A stretch of DNA of 11,437 nucleotides, from assembly GCA_025349905.2 (NCBI GenBank), contig MU625118.1, positions 1 to 11,437 of the forward strand, written 5' to 3'. How positions within the stretch are numbered: position 1 is the first letter of the stretch; every line of letters starts with the position of its first letter. Under the pieces are notes generated by a model. That model did no database searches. It was not told where the DNA came from and saw only the letters and a program-made list of their open reading frames with translations. This stretch comes from Blastocladiella britannica. Lineage: Eukaryota > Blastocladiomycota > Blastocladiomycetes > Blastocladiales > Blastocladiaceae. Both the position numbers and the translations under genes were made by a program. Of this stretch, positions 1 through 9,492 are shown in pieces.

Positions 1-237
1 AATCAAGGCGGACCATCAAACCTAACAGGAGCAGGGGTTGCAGGCGCGGTGGTGGTGACATTGGCTGTCACGGGCAGCCTCACGAGTACCACGCGCTCCA
101 CGGGTTACTCCACGGGTTACTCCACGGGTTACTCCACGGGTAGCTGTATAGTGCTTAAATGCTTTAATACAGTCGCACATTACGCGTGCGAAAGCAACGC
201 ACAGAGAGAGATTGGGTCATGGTTGTGTGTTAAGTAA
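1..237 (+). CDS. possible 3' end of an unidentified gene with STGY repeats (partial)
   Basis: The frame beginning at base 1 stays open for 78 codons to a TAA at 235-237. It contains a Gly/Ala/Val-rich hydrophobic stretch (about residues 10-27, GAGVAGAVVVTLAVTG) that could be a membrane segment or GPI-type tail. A Ser/Thr-rich part follows with the tetrapeptide STGY three times and then STGS, encoded by a 12-bp tandem repeat that keeps frame. The last 30 codons are lower in GC and look less like coding sequence, so the true end may lie earlier or the frame may be accidental. I recognise no family. A fungal wall or surface protein terminus is a guess from composition only. Confidence 0.3.
   Translation, partial: NQGGPSNLTGAGVAGAVVVTLAVTGSLTSTTRSTGYSTGYSTGYSTGSCIVLKCFNTVAHYACESNAQREIGSWLCVK
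97..144 (+). repeat. 12-bp tandem repeat, 4 copies
   Basis: The unit TCCACGGGTTAC occurs three times without change (97-108, 109-120, 121-132), and a fourth copy (133-144) differs in its last bases (TCCACGGGTAGC). The period is a multiple of three and, in the open frame from base 1, encodes STGY repeats. There are no spacers, so this is not a CRISPR array. Confidence 0.9.
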
Positions 238-397
238 TGCAAAACGAGGTTGGTAGAACATTCAAGGAGAAAAAAAAGCGATGCCAAACGTCAACCTCGT
301 TTTATTCACACATAGTAACCTCATTTTACATTACGGTAACGTAAAACGAGGTTCTAACTGAATTATATTTTTCGATCAAAAAACGAAAGGGAAAAAA
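238..397. promoter_or_regulatory. intergenic 5' flank of the FANCJ gene with inverted 11-bp elements
   Basis: This AT-rich gap carries four copies of AAAACGAGGTT in both orientations: plus at 241-251, minus at 293-303, minus with one change at 317-327, and plus at 343-353. The first two form a perfect 12-bp inverted repeat (241-252 with 292-303). The last two form a 13-bp stem with one mismatch (317-329 with 341-353) around an 11-nt loop. It lies directly upstream of the helicase start at 398 and so probably contains that promoter. An AATTATATTT stretch at 361-370 is the only TATA-like sequence. Whether the elements bind a factor or are remnants of a small transposon is unknown. Confidence 0.5.
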
Positions 398-3300
398 ATG
401 AGCGGCGACACCAACCGCCCCTTCCCGCCGCCAGCACCCTCGCAACCCTCGCCATTCCAGCACCTGGACTTGGGCCCTCGCTCTCCCTGCATTCCGGCCC
501 CGCCGCCCTCGCGACGCCCTCTTCCTGTCCCAACCTCCACCAATACAGCAGCGAAACCGCGCTCACTCGGCACTGCCTCCACGGCATGGCCAACCTCCTC
601 CTCAGCGTCATTAACTTGGTATCCGATCGCGCCACCTGCCATGGGCTCGCCCCTGGTCCCGACCACACGCGTCAACCCAATTAACGCTGCCGCTGCCCGC
701 GCGTACGGCCAGTCAGCGGCGGCTCCCCCACTGCCGCCACCGTTGCCGTCACCTGTCCCTTCCAGTGGCAGCGCGAAAACGCGCGGTTCCAGCGCCGTGG
801 GCCGTGGGAATGTCGTAAAGAAGTCCGAGAAGAAGCCGCCATCGCAGGTCCAGTCCAGGTTGGACTTTAGCAAGGCCGGTGCGCGTCCTTCTGCTTCATT
901 TCTGGTTGTCACGAATACAGCACTCAATATACCCTTACAGCCATTAAACCGAAAGCGGAGCCTAAAAGCGACGCATTCCCAGAGCAGCAGTCAGCTCCGG
1001 AACAGCCCAAAGGGAAAATGTACACCATGAGCGGCGTCCCGGTACGGTTCCCGTTCCAGGCATACCCGTCGCAGATTCAAATGATGTCCAAAGTACGCAT
1101 TCCATTGCAATTTTTTTTTGGAGTCGACTGAGATTCACACTGACTCTGAGGGAGCAAAAAGATCATCACCGCCCTCAACGACGGCAAGCACGCGCTGCTG
1201 GAATCGCCGACGGGCTCGGGCAAATCGCTCGCGATCTTGTGTGCGGCGCTAGCATGGCGCGAGCACGAGCTCCCGCGCCGCACCGCCGCCCACGCCGCGG
1301 CCGAAGCGCAGTACGTGGCCGATATGCGCACCTGGGCCGCACAGCAGAACGCCATGCGCCGCGACTTTGTCAAGCAGGCCAAGGCGGCCGCGAGCTCGCC
1401 GCCCGTCCACCTGGAACGCACCAAGCGGTCCATTGGCGATGTGATTGTGATTGGCGGTAGCGGTGATGAGGATAACGACGATTTCTTGCCAGGCCCCGTG
1501 TACGCGCCCGGCGCCGCTGCATCGTCCAGCGCTTATGGTCCTGGGTTTCCTCCGCCCATTCCCCGAGCTGGTGCTCTTGGTGCTACTACTGGTGCACCTC
1601 AACCACCAGCAAATGGCGCCAAGTCGGCTACCTTGTTCGAGCCTCCAGTACGGCCAACCCTCCGCCCCGTGCCCCGGATCTACGTTGCATCGCGCACGCA
1701 CAAGCAGCTCGAGCAGCTGGTCGGCGAGCTGCGGTCCAACTCGGTCTACCGCCCGAAAATGACGGTACTTGCATCCCGCACGCAATATTGCATCAATACG
1801 CAAGTGATCCGCGCCGGCGGATCGCGAAACGAGGCGTGTTCCTCGGCCATCGACAACAAGACGTGCAAGTCCTTTGACGGCGCTCGGGCACTGAAACTGG
1901 CGGTTTCGCGCGGCCGTGCGGGAGCCGTGTGGGATGTCGAGGATCTTAAGCAGCTGGGGATACGCCAAAAGGGGTGCGTTTTTTTTTTTTTTGACTTTAT
2001 CAAACGAAGCAAGCTAAATGCCATGAACAGGTGTCCATACTTTGCCGCCCGAGCCGCTTCCGAGGAAGCCGACCTAATCCTGTGCCCGTACAATTATCTG
2101 ATAGACCCATCGATCCGGTCGTCCATGGGCATCGACCTCGACAATGCGGTGGTGATTGTGGACGAGGCACATAACATTGAGGACGTTGCACGCGAGGCCG
2201 CGACACTCGAGATCGACGACTTGGCTCTCGACATCTGGTCGCGCGAACTCACGGGCACCGTCGAGTACTTTGCCACCAAAATCAGCGAGCCCGAACGGAA
2301 CGAGCTCTATGGTGCCCGTGGCGTGCCGGACTACGCGGTGCTGCTGCGGATCTTACAGGCGGTCGAATCGTTTATTGGCGTCTGCTCGCTCGCTGGGTGG
2401 CACGAAACAACGTTTGAGCAAAAACTCCATGTGTTCGTTGTGTTTTTTTTTCTCTCTCTTGGACAGTGGAATTACTCACATTTTTGAGGAGTTATATTAG
2501 AAATCCGTCGTCCAAATTCATTACACACCTCACCGAGCATGGTATTACGGAAATGGTGCTCGTCAGTGCACATGGCATCTTGCAATCCGCGGCACAGACC
2601 ATGCAAGACCGGCGCGAGAACCCCAACTTGATCACGCTCTCCGAGCCCGTGTTCCGCGGCATGGGGTCGCTGATCCTGGCCCTCATGAACGTCATCAACC
2701 CGCGCTACGTGTCCGACTTTCATGTGGCTGTCATGGAGCGAGTGCCGCGCAGCCGATCCAGCTTTGGGTCGCGCCGAGGCGGCGGAAGGAGTAACAAGCT
2801 CCTCGATGGTACTCGTTAATTTTTTATGGGTTTTGCTTTTTGCCACAGTTGGATCTCACTCCTTTTCAAATGCAGCCCTTAAGCCAGAATGGCACCACAA
2901 GCTCGCGATCTGGTGCATGAACCCCGGAGTGATTTTTTCGGAGCTGGCATCCCAGGCCCACAGCGTGATCCTGACATCGGGGACGCTCTCGCCCATGACC
3001 TCGTTTGCGTCCGAGCTCGGCACCGAGTTCCCCGTGCGGCTCGAGGCCGACCACGTCATTGGGTTAGACCAAACACTGGTCGGCGCCGTGGCCGCCCCAC
3101 TGCTCACGGGCACGTTCCAGGGCAGCGAACAGCTGGCGTACCAGGACGCGGCGGGGCACGTGATTGCGCAGCTGGCTCGCATTGTCCCGCATGGGTTGCT
3201 GGTGTTTGTGCCGTCGTACGCGTTCCTTGACAAGCTCATGACCCGGTGGAAGGCCACGGGGTGTTTTGCTGCCATGGAGGCCGCCAAGACTTTGGTGCTG

Positions 3301-3944
3301 GAACCCCGTGGGGGACAGGAGGGCGTGTTTGAGCAGGCCATGGCGGGGTTTTCGGCCGCGGTGGAGGAGAGCGCGCGGAAGGAAAAGGAGCTGGGCATGT
3401 GGACTGGCGGGGGGTACGGTTTCAAATTTTTTTTTTTTTGCTTTCGCTTTGCGGAGTACTTACTTTTCAAAATAGCGCGATCCTGTTTGGCGTGTTCCGA
3501 GGCAAAGTCTCGGAAGGGATCGACTTTTCGAACGAGCGTGCGCGCGCCGTGGTGACGCTCGGCGTGCCATATCCCAATACGTACGTTCCCATCCACCATT
3601 ATGAGATTCCAGCATTTCCTGAACAAAACATAAATACAGCAAAGATAAGCAAGTGCAGCTCAAGAAATCCTACAACAACATGTTCAGGACCACCCGCGGC
3701 CTCATGTCCGGGTCCGACTGGTACGACGTGCAAGCGTTCCGGGCCTTGAACCAGGCGCTTGGCCGATGCATTCGCCACCGCAACGACTGGGGCGCACTGG
3801 TGCTACTGGACTGTCGGCTGACCACGCCCAAGTACCAATCGGGTCTCTCGAAATGGGTGCGACCGCGAATGGTCACCTGGCCGTCGATCGACGATGCATT
3901 GGGTGGGGTCGCGGGGTTTGTGCAGTACCGTACCGATAGGAGCA

Positions 3945-3979
<35 letters not shown>

Positions 3980-3994
3980 ACCGAGACAATGTAA
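398..3994 (+). CDS. BRIP1: FANCJ/BRIP1-type Fe-S superfamily 2 DNA helicase (8 exons)
   Basis: XPD-family 5'-3' DNA helicase of the FANCJ type, which in animals unwinds forks and G-quadruplexes during crosslink repair. Exons inferred by splice sites and homology: 398-878, 941-1092, 1162-1973, 2031-2432, 2501-2808, 2876-3413, 3476-3580, 3640-3994, giving 1050 aa. Visible motifs: Walker A ESPTGSGKS (225-233), motif Ia SRTHKQ (388-393), four Fe-S cysteines C421, C437, C446 and C483, DEAH (526-529), LTSGTLSP (751-758), RGKVSEGIDF, and motif VI QALGRCIRHR (971-980). YPSQIQMM, GSGKS and CPYNYLID favour FANCJ over DDX11/Chl1 or RTEL1. A Pro/Ser-rich extension of about 186 residues precedes the helicase; initiation at 1018 (MYTMSGVPV) is the alternative. 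An insert of about 135 residues separates motifs I and Ia, as in human FANCJ. The C-terminus ends soon after the helicase core in an 11-Ala tract, with no BRCA1-binding tail. The 2433-2500 intron is the least certain. Confidence 0.93.
3947..3979 (+). repeat. (GCT)11 trinucleotide microsatellite in the FANCJ C-terminus
   Basis: Eleven perfect GCT units encode eleven alanines just before the C-terminal residues TETM. The tract is probably length-variable between strains. Confidence 0.9.
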
Positions 3995-4013
3995 TGATTA
4001 TTTTGTATATTGA
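3995..4013. other. 19-bp gap between convergent stop codons
   Basis: Only 19 bases separate the TAA of the helicase gene (3992-3994) from the minus-strand TGA of ERGIC2 (4014-4016). Any 3' UTR of either gene must run into the coding sequence of the other. No AATAAA signal lies in the gap. Confidence 0.8.
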
Positions 4014-5354
4014 TCAAATGCGAACGGTCCGCTTCCGACGATCGTTCAGGAACGCGGCGGCGGCTCTGGCGAGCCCGTGAATGTGGCCCGCACAGACGTA
4101 CACGCCGCCCAAGATCCCGGCCATCCGGACCAAGAACCGCGGGAACGACTCGCCCGATCCTTCGGTGATTCTATAGTCCAATTGGTAAAGCGGCTTCATT
4201 TTGAACAAGCAAGAAAACTGGAACATACTGGATGGCAATCGGTTCAAAGTTGTAACGGAAAAAGATGCCGGGAATGCCCACCATGGATCCATCGGGGTTG
4301 GTCGCAATCACTTGCTTGTGGTCCGTCACCGCGTACTGGTTGGTCGAGATCGTGGACCAGGTGGAGAGGTATCGTGATGGGACGACCTGTTCCAAGCAAA
4401 CGTAAGATTCTTGGGTTCTCTTTAAGAGGAAGGAATATGCGTACATTGACAAAGTATTGGTACATGACAAAGTCTGTTTTCCTTGAGAGGTCAAGAGAGA
4501 GACAGGATCAATGACAAAGACGAGAAAACGTACGTTTATCCGTCCACTCGTACCCGCCATTCAATGGGTTAGACATCTCCACTTTGGAAGAGGGAACGTC
4601 ATCACCAAACGAAAGCCGGTCGATCCGGTGCGTAAAGTTGACTTGCTCATGGGGCACATGAATCCCAGCGTACGCGTGGCCCAGCGCCGTCACATGCACG
4701 TTCCCGGCAACCTTGTTGGTGACAAAGGTGCCGCGCATTCGGCAGGCATTGGACTCGGGATCCGGGACAAGAGTGCCCGTTGCTGCGTTTGCGGGGACGC
4801 GAAGAGGTGATCCGCTGGAAATGTAGTTTTCAGTTAACCAAGGCCATAAACCGTAGCAAGGAGGAGAGCGTACTTGAGCTGCGGGATGTAGAGCCCAGCG
4901 GCCGAGAAGGTTGTCTGTAGAGACCATATAAAAAAATGTCACAAAATGGGCAACCGAAATATTGAATGATGAGGTACCGGCGTGCGGCCAACCGTGTTCC
5001 CAACATGCAATGCGGTGCCAGACGAGTCGAACACGTCCATAGTCACGTCTGCATTGTGCATGGACGCACTGGTGAGCGTCAATATATAAATGAAATATGA
5101 AAATATGAAAAAAACGGACACTGGCACTTCATGGCCACGGTCAGATCCACGCCGATCTCGACCGACTGGCGAATCTCGCTGTCGACCACAAACTCATACA
5201 TGTGGTGCACGTCCAGGTACCGTGCGGTCTCGGAGATGGCGAGAATGGCCAGCACCGCCAGCACCGCCATGGACGTGTAGGCGCCCGAGGTGGAGCGGGC
5301 GACGAACGCGTCGTCGACTTTCGGGAACGCGTCGAGCTGGTTGAGTTTGACCAT
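4014..5354 (-). CDS. ERV41: ERGIC2/Erv41 ER-Golgi cargo transport protein (7 exons)
   Basis: Membrane protein of the Erv41-Erv46 complex, which cycles between ER and Golgi in COPII/COPI vesicles and retrieves escaped ER residents. Minus-strand exons: 5354-5122, 5068-4978, 4914-4874, 4814-4534, 4473-4445, 4386-4229, 4170-4014, totalling 330 codons. The protein has the family layout: short cytosolic LDAFPKV N-terminus, TM1 at about 25-43, a long lumenal domain, TM2 at about 288-306, and a basic tail. LTVAMKC near residue 75, NACRMRGTFVTNKVAGNVHV, NFTHRIDRLSFG, MYQYFVNVVPSRY and FLVRMAGILGGVYV match ERGIC2 rather than ERGIC3/Erv46. At 329 aa it is shorter than human ERGIC2 (about 377), mainly between the MKC and NACR blocks. 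The start at 5354 was chosen because it fits the family N-terminus and follows an A/T-rich leader. The partner Erv46 is not in the window. Confidence 0.92.
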
Positions 5355-5459
5355 TTTTATTATAAGGTGGACCGAGGAGAGGGACCCATCGTGTGGCGGT
5401 ACGGCTCCCTCTTTGCCGCCAAGCAACTCCTAAGCAGAAACCCAATAAAAGAAAAAAAA
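5355..5459. promoter_or_regulatory. divergent intergenic region between ERV41 and QDPR
   Basis: The 105 bases between the start codons of ERV41 (minus, ATG at 5354-5352) and QDPR (plus, ATG at 5460-5462) must hold both promoters and 5' UTRs. Both ends are A-rich on their coding strand: the QDPR start follows nine A residues and the ERV41 start follows AATAAAA. The centre is GC-rich. I see no convincing TATA box. Confidence 0.6.
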
Positions 5460-6323
5460 ATGGCCACCAAGCACGCTCTCGTCTACGGCGGCGCCGGCGC
5501 CCTCGGACGCACCATCGTCGCCCACTTCAAGTCGCTCAACTGGGCCGTCACGTCGCTGGACCGCGCCCCGAACCCAGACGCCACCACTTCGGTGTCGTTG
5601 TCGTCGGCCGACGGCGCTACGTCGTGGGAGGCCATTGCCAAGGAAGCTGGGACCTCCGTGACTGACTTTGACGCCCTGGTGTGCGTTGCCGGCGGGTGGT
5701 GCGGTGGGAATGCGGCTGCTTCTGGTATGACCAGTTTTTTTTTGTGGGGGGAAATGGAGCCAACCACAGCTCCCCCCAGAGCGACTAGAGCCAACGTTAT
5801 TAACTCATAAGCATAAAAGACTTTGTGTCGTCGGTCGAGACGTCCGTCACACAGTCGATCCAGACCTCGGCCATTGCCGCGCACCTGGCTGCGCGCCACC
5901 TTCGCCCCGCCGGCCTGCTGGTGCTGACGGGCTCGCACGCGGCGCTGTCGCCCACCGCCGGCATGATCGGCTACGGGATGGCCAAGGCCGCAGTGCACCA
6001 CTTGGTCGGATCCCTTGGCGCTCCCAACGGTGGTCTGCCGGCTGGGGCCAAGGCGGTGGCCATTCTTCCGTGCGCACTCTCCTTTTCTTTCTTGCAATCA
6101 CTGCACTAACCAGCCAACCAAAATGAAAAGGGTCACCCTCGACACCCCAATGAACCGCAAGTTCATGCCCGACGCCGATTTTACGTCCTGGACGCCGCTC
6201 GAGACGGTTGCGCAGCAGATCGCCACCTGGGCCAACAACACTGCCGCGGTGCCGAGCGGGACGCTGTACTCGGTGCTGACCAAGGACTCCAAGACCACGT
6301 TCGAGGCTGTTCCCCGTGCTTGA
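5460..6323 (+). CDS. QDPR: dihydropteridine reductase, SDR family (3 exons)
   Basis: Cytosolic enzyme that uses NADH to reduce quinonoid dihydrobiopterin to tetrahydrobiopterin, the cofactor of aromatic amino-acid hydroxylases. Exons 5460-5724, 5820-6069 and 6131-6323 give 235 aa, close to the human 244. The Rossmann start LVYGGAGALG (7-16) binds the dinucleotide, and D34 at the end of strand 2 suits NADH. LCVAGGW-type sequence (VCVAGGWCGGNA) and the catalytic pair Y140-x3-K144 in MIGYGMAK are present. VTLDTPMNRKFMP and FTSWTPLE are near-diagnostic of QDPR rather than other SDRs. The first intron (5725-5819, 95 nt) is the longest in the window; the second (6070-6130) has a CACTAAC branch-like site. 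The start is fixed by the family N-terminus. No pterin-biosynthesis or hydroxylase gene lies nearby. Confidence 0.94.
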
Positions 6324-6383
6324 ACCGTTTTCTCAAAATTGCAAATCTTTTTGTACAAGAAACCCATTGCTGCCTGAGGTCAA
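6324..6383. other. 60-bp gap between convergent stop codons
   Basis: The 60 bases between the QDPR stop (6321-6323) and the minus-strand stop of the Nvj2-like gene (6384-6386) are AT-richer than the flanks and have T and A runs that could serve polyadenylation in either direction. There is no AATAAA hexamer. Confidence 0.6.
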
Positions 6384-9300
6384 TCACGGCTCATGTGAAG
6401 AGGGAGAAACAGGAGGAGCCGAGAAAGGAAATGGCGGCGACCCACTATTGCTACTGCCTCCCACTTCATCTACCGACCGCCGCCGATGCACCGCCGACCA
6501 AAAGAGCGACCGCAAACTGAAAGGCGACCCACCAGCATCGCCGGCAGCGGCAGCGGCGTCAGTGTGATCAGGGATTCGAATCCCACCGGCGCCGATACTA
6601 CCGACGCTCTCGGCGCGAACGCGGCCCACTACCGAGTCATTGTGCCCCAGCCCAAGATCCGCGGCGCCCGTGGCCAGCGCGTGTCGGTGGCGGAGCCCGA
6701 GAACGCTGATATGGTCGTCGTCGTCGACTCCTGACACGATTGCCGAAGAGCCCGTGGTCGTTGTTGGGCTGACAGGGTTTTCTTGCTCGTCGGCCGATGA
6801 CCATGACGACTGTGGCGACGTCCCACTGCCTGCTGCCGCCATCATCGCCACCGAAAACCCACTCTTGACGCTCCGCGGGTACCCTGACGAGGGAGACGCG
6901 CCCATTCCGCTGTCGGTTGCGCCGCGAATAGGGGGAAAGTCGCTGGTGCTGGTGCTGGCTGTGGTCGCTGTTGGAGCCCGGGGAAACGTCCGCGTCGCCG
7001 CTGCCGCCGCACGAACGGTCGGGGGCACAGCGGTAAATGCCAGTGGGGGTTGCACGGATTGCACAGGAAATGTCGGCCGAGCGAGCGTGAGGGGTGCCGG
7101 TGCGCCTGGGATCGTTCCGGGGACAACAGTTGGTAGTGGCTGAGGAGGAGGAGCCGAACTTTTCGCGGACGATCGTGCTGATTTCAGAGAGAATATGGAC
7201 GTCACACTGCGAGTGCGTGCTCGTGGGAGCGGACCGGGTGACAACGGGGATGACGGCGTGGTTGTTGCGGATGACGATGTTGGAAGCGACGGCATGGGTC
7301 CTGGCCGATTGTTGGTGGCCGATGACCCAGACGAACCAGAAGAGAAAGAAGCGGTCGAAGAGCCCGTCGTCGGTTGTTGCTGCTGAGAAAGGTTGGATCG
7401 CGAAGCGTAGGCCACGGCAGCAGCAGCAGTGGCCGCCGGGACAGGGCGAGGGTAAAATCGGCCGCCTTCCACCGCATCGACACTCGGGGCAATGCAAATG
7501 TCCTCCATGTTGGGCAACACCATGGACGCGACCATGAGTTCGCGCACCTTGGCTTCAATGAGGTCCAGCAGGACCGCCAGCCGCAGGTGCCGCGTGTTGA
7601 CGACGGGCGACGCGCGAACGGTGATTTCGGGGGCCGTGACAAACGCGATCCACGCCCGATTAGACGGCGGAGGCCGCAGGATCACGCGCAGCCGACCCGA
7701 GAGCCGCGCGAGCGTGATCCCTAACACCACGGGCACCCGTAAGTCGCCATTCGTGGAGGGGGCGGCGGCCAAGTCGTCCGGTTGAGTCGATGCGTCTGCA
7801 GCAGTAGACGCCGATGCCGATGAAGAACCGGCGCCGAGCCACTCGGCGATCGCGGCCACCGTCGACCCAACGCTCAGAACCACGTCGGCCGCGATTTCGA
7901 CCCGTGCGCCACCGACATAGTCCACGTCCAGCTCGATCTCGACGTGGCCGTACGCGTCGCACCGGACCAGAGTCGGGTTCCGGATGACGGGGACCGAGAG
8001 TCCCGGCCACACGTCACGGACGCGCAGAGCCGCCAGGAATCCGGGCAGCACGGGCAGCCGCTCGATCTTTTTCGTGATTTTGCTCACAATCAGATCAATC
8101 AGGAGTGGGTGGTCCTGCAGGGACAAGAACGCGCGACCAATGAACGCATTGAGCCACAGGGCGGGGTCGTCGGCGGGCGAGGCGGCTAGGGTTTCGCGGA
8201 GCGCCACATAGTTGCGAGAGAACGGGGGCGGGTGCGTGCGTTCGCGCGCGCCGGTCGCCGAGACTTTGCGCAGTGCAAGGTACCACGCTTCCTTTTCTGT
8301 TCATGAAAAAGGTGAGTCAAAACAAACTTGAGGAATGTACATAATTTCACGTACCGACAGCATTCATGGCATACAAAAAGTACTCGCGCTGCAATTCAGG
8401 GGCGTCGCTGGTGCTTCTGGGGTCAACCGACGCGATACTGGCGCGATCCGATTCCAGTGCTTCACCAGCGGTTGTCGGGGCAGCGCGGCGCCGCACGACC
8501 TTTTGCAACCGGATTGGAGCATCCTTGATCATGCATTCCGAGTCGTCCCAGAACCGCAGCGTCTCTGGCGCGTGGAGAGAGACTTCGTGCAACGGCACCA
8601 CCACCACGCCCACGCAGTCCAGAAGCGTCTCGTCCTCGTACAGGAAAAGTGAATGGTGCCGCAGCACGCCAAAGCAGGTCGGGGACCGCGATCGCTCGAA
8701 TGCACGCACGCCGCCACTGCCATTACCACTAATGATGTTGTTACCCATGGCGATATGTGCATCAAGGCCATGGTCGGTGGAAACGAGGCGATCGCGTGGG
8801 GACTGGACCGGGAGGCGGTGACTCGATCCAACGGGTGGTGTGCCAATGGTAGAGACGGTAGGCCGTGGAGATAGGGTCGAAGGTAGTACGTTGGAGGACG
8901 ATGACGAGGCGCCGCCGGGAACCGAGGACGGTGCCAGGTGCGCGGCGGCGTAACGGGCACTGGCGCCTCCGTACTTGGCGTCGGCGGCCGGGTAGGCGTA
9001 CGGATGAGGTGTCGATGTCGGGAATGCAGCGGGAATGGCGGCTGGCGGCGGCACAGTCGACGTGGCAACCGGTGATGCAGCGGATGAAGTAGTTGTAGCG
9101 GACCGACGATCCAGCGGCACGCGGTACACGTTCAGCCAGCCCATGCAAAACGGCGAGTCGGTGGTGGTTTCATGGCCATTATCGTCGCCCGTGCCAATAC
9201 CAATACCAATTCCAATACCAATACCAGGGCCAGATGAACCGTCGGGTGCGATATAAGCATGATCAGCGGAAGGTGGCGACGGAGGGCGCAGTAGGCGCTC

Positions 9301-9492
9301 AAGGGTGCGCCGAGCCGGATCGCGCAGGCGTGCGGCCGAAAGCGCTGCCAGGGCCGGGCTCAGCGGCGGCGGGCGGGGTGGGCCGGCCAGCACTCGTTTG
9401 GCGGCCACCACCGCCAAGGCAGCCAGGACAAGTACTCCAGCCAGTGCAAACGCAGCGCCAGCGATGAATGCAGCTACCAGTGCATGGGACAT
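6384..9492 (-). CDS. Nvj2/TEX2-like ER contact-site lipid-transfer protein (TM-PH-SMP, 2 exons)
   Basis: Probable lipid-transfer protein of ER-organelle contact sites. Minus-strand exons 9492-8355 and 8296-6384 (intron 8297-8354, 58 nt) encode 1016 aa. An N-terminal hydrophobic helix (about 8-30) would anchor it in the ER. A PH domain is split: GWLNVYRVPLD at about 118-128, then FGVLRHHSLFLYEDE and the DCVGVVVVPLHEVSL strands at roughly 270-310, and its terminal helix EKEAWYLALRK (380-390) formed across the splice junction. An SMP lipid-binding domain follows (about 424-655), starting at LWLNAFIGRAFLSL and including VLPGFLAALRVRDVWPG and MVLPNMEDICIAPS. Residues beyond 665 are low-complexity Ser/Pro/Thr. 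The order TM-PH-SMP matches yeast Nvj2 and animal TEX2. The (GI)5 repeat and long linkers look disordered. The C-terminal 350 residues have no recognisable domain. Confidence 0.88.
9191..9226 (-). repeat. 6-bp tandem repeat encoding (Gly-Ile)5
   Basis: On the plus strand the unit CCAATA or CCAATT is repeated about five times. On the minus strand it encodes PG followed by five Ile-Gly pairs at about residues 89-100 of the Nvj2-like protein, in the linker between the membrane anchor and the PH domain. Confidence 0.85.

Noticed and set aside
97..144. Short tandem repeat as a CRISPR array
   Set aside because: The repeats are 12 bp and abut without spacers, and the window is eukaryotic.
845..878. 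QSRLDFSK as a PCNA-interacting (PIP) box in the helicase N-terminus
   Set aside because: The Q and L positions fit, but the required aromatic pair at the end is replaced by Ser-Lys.
376..927. Long minus-strand open frames opposite the helicase 5' exon
   Set aside because: They are Gly/Arg-rich mirrors of a GC-biased coding exon with no recognisable domain. The plus strand splices cleanly into the helicase.
1249..1968. 239-codon minus-strand frame opposite the helicase
   Set aside because: It lies wholly over a plus-strand exon with helicase motifs, and its translation resembles no protein family.
2372..2466. Alternative acceptor at 2466 for the fourth helicase intron
   Set aside because: CAG at 2466 looks acceptable, but no GT donor nearby gives the right phase. 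Donor 2433 with acceptor 2500 keeps frame and matches the FANCJ alignment length.
1031..3640. Frame changes and stops within the helicase as signs of a pseudogene
   Set aside because: Every break is explained by a 57-69 nt GT-AG intron, the exon sum is an exact multiple of three, and all motifs are intact.
5202..5459. N-terminal extension of QDPR from an upstream in-frame start
   Set aside because: The frame is open there, but it overlaps ERV41 exon 1 on the other strand, and the family N-terminus begins at MATKHALVYGG (5460).
6637..7497. Long frames on both strands over the Nvj2-like C-terminus
   Set aside because: This is low-complexity GC-rich sequence, where alternate frames stay open by composition. 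The minus frame chosen is continuous with the SMP domain.
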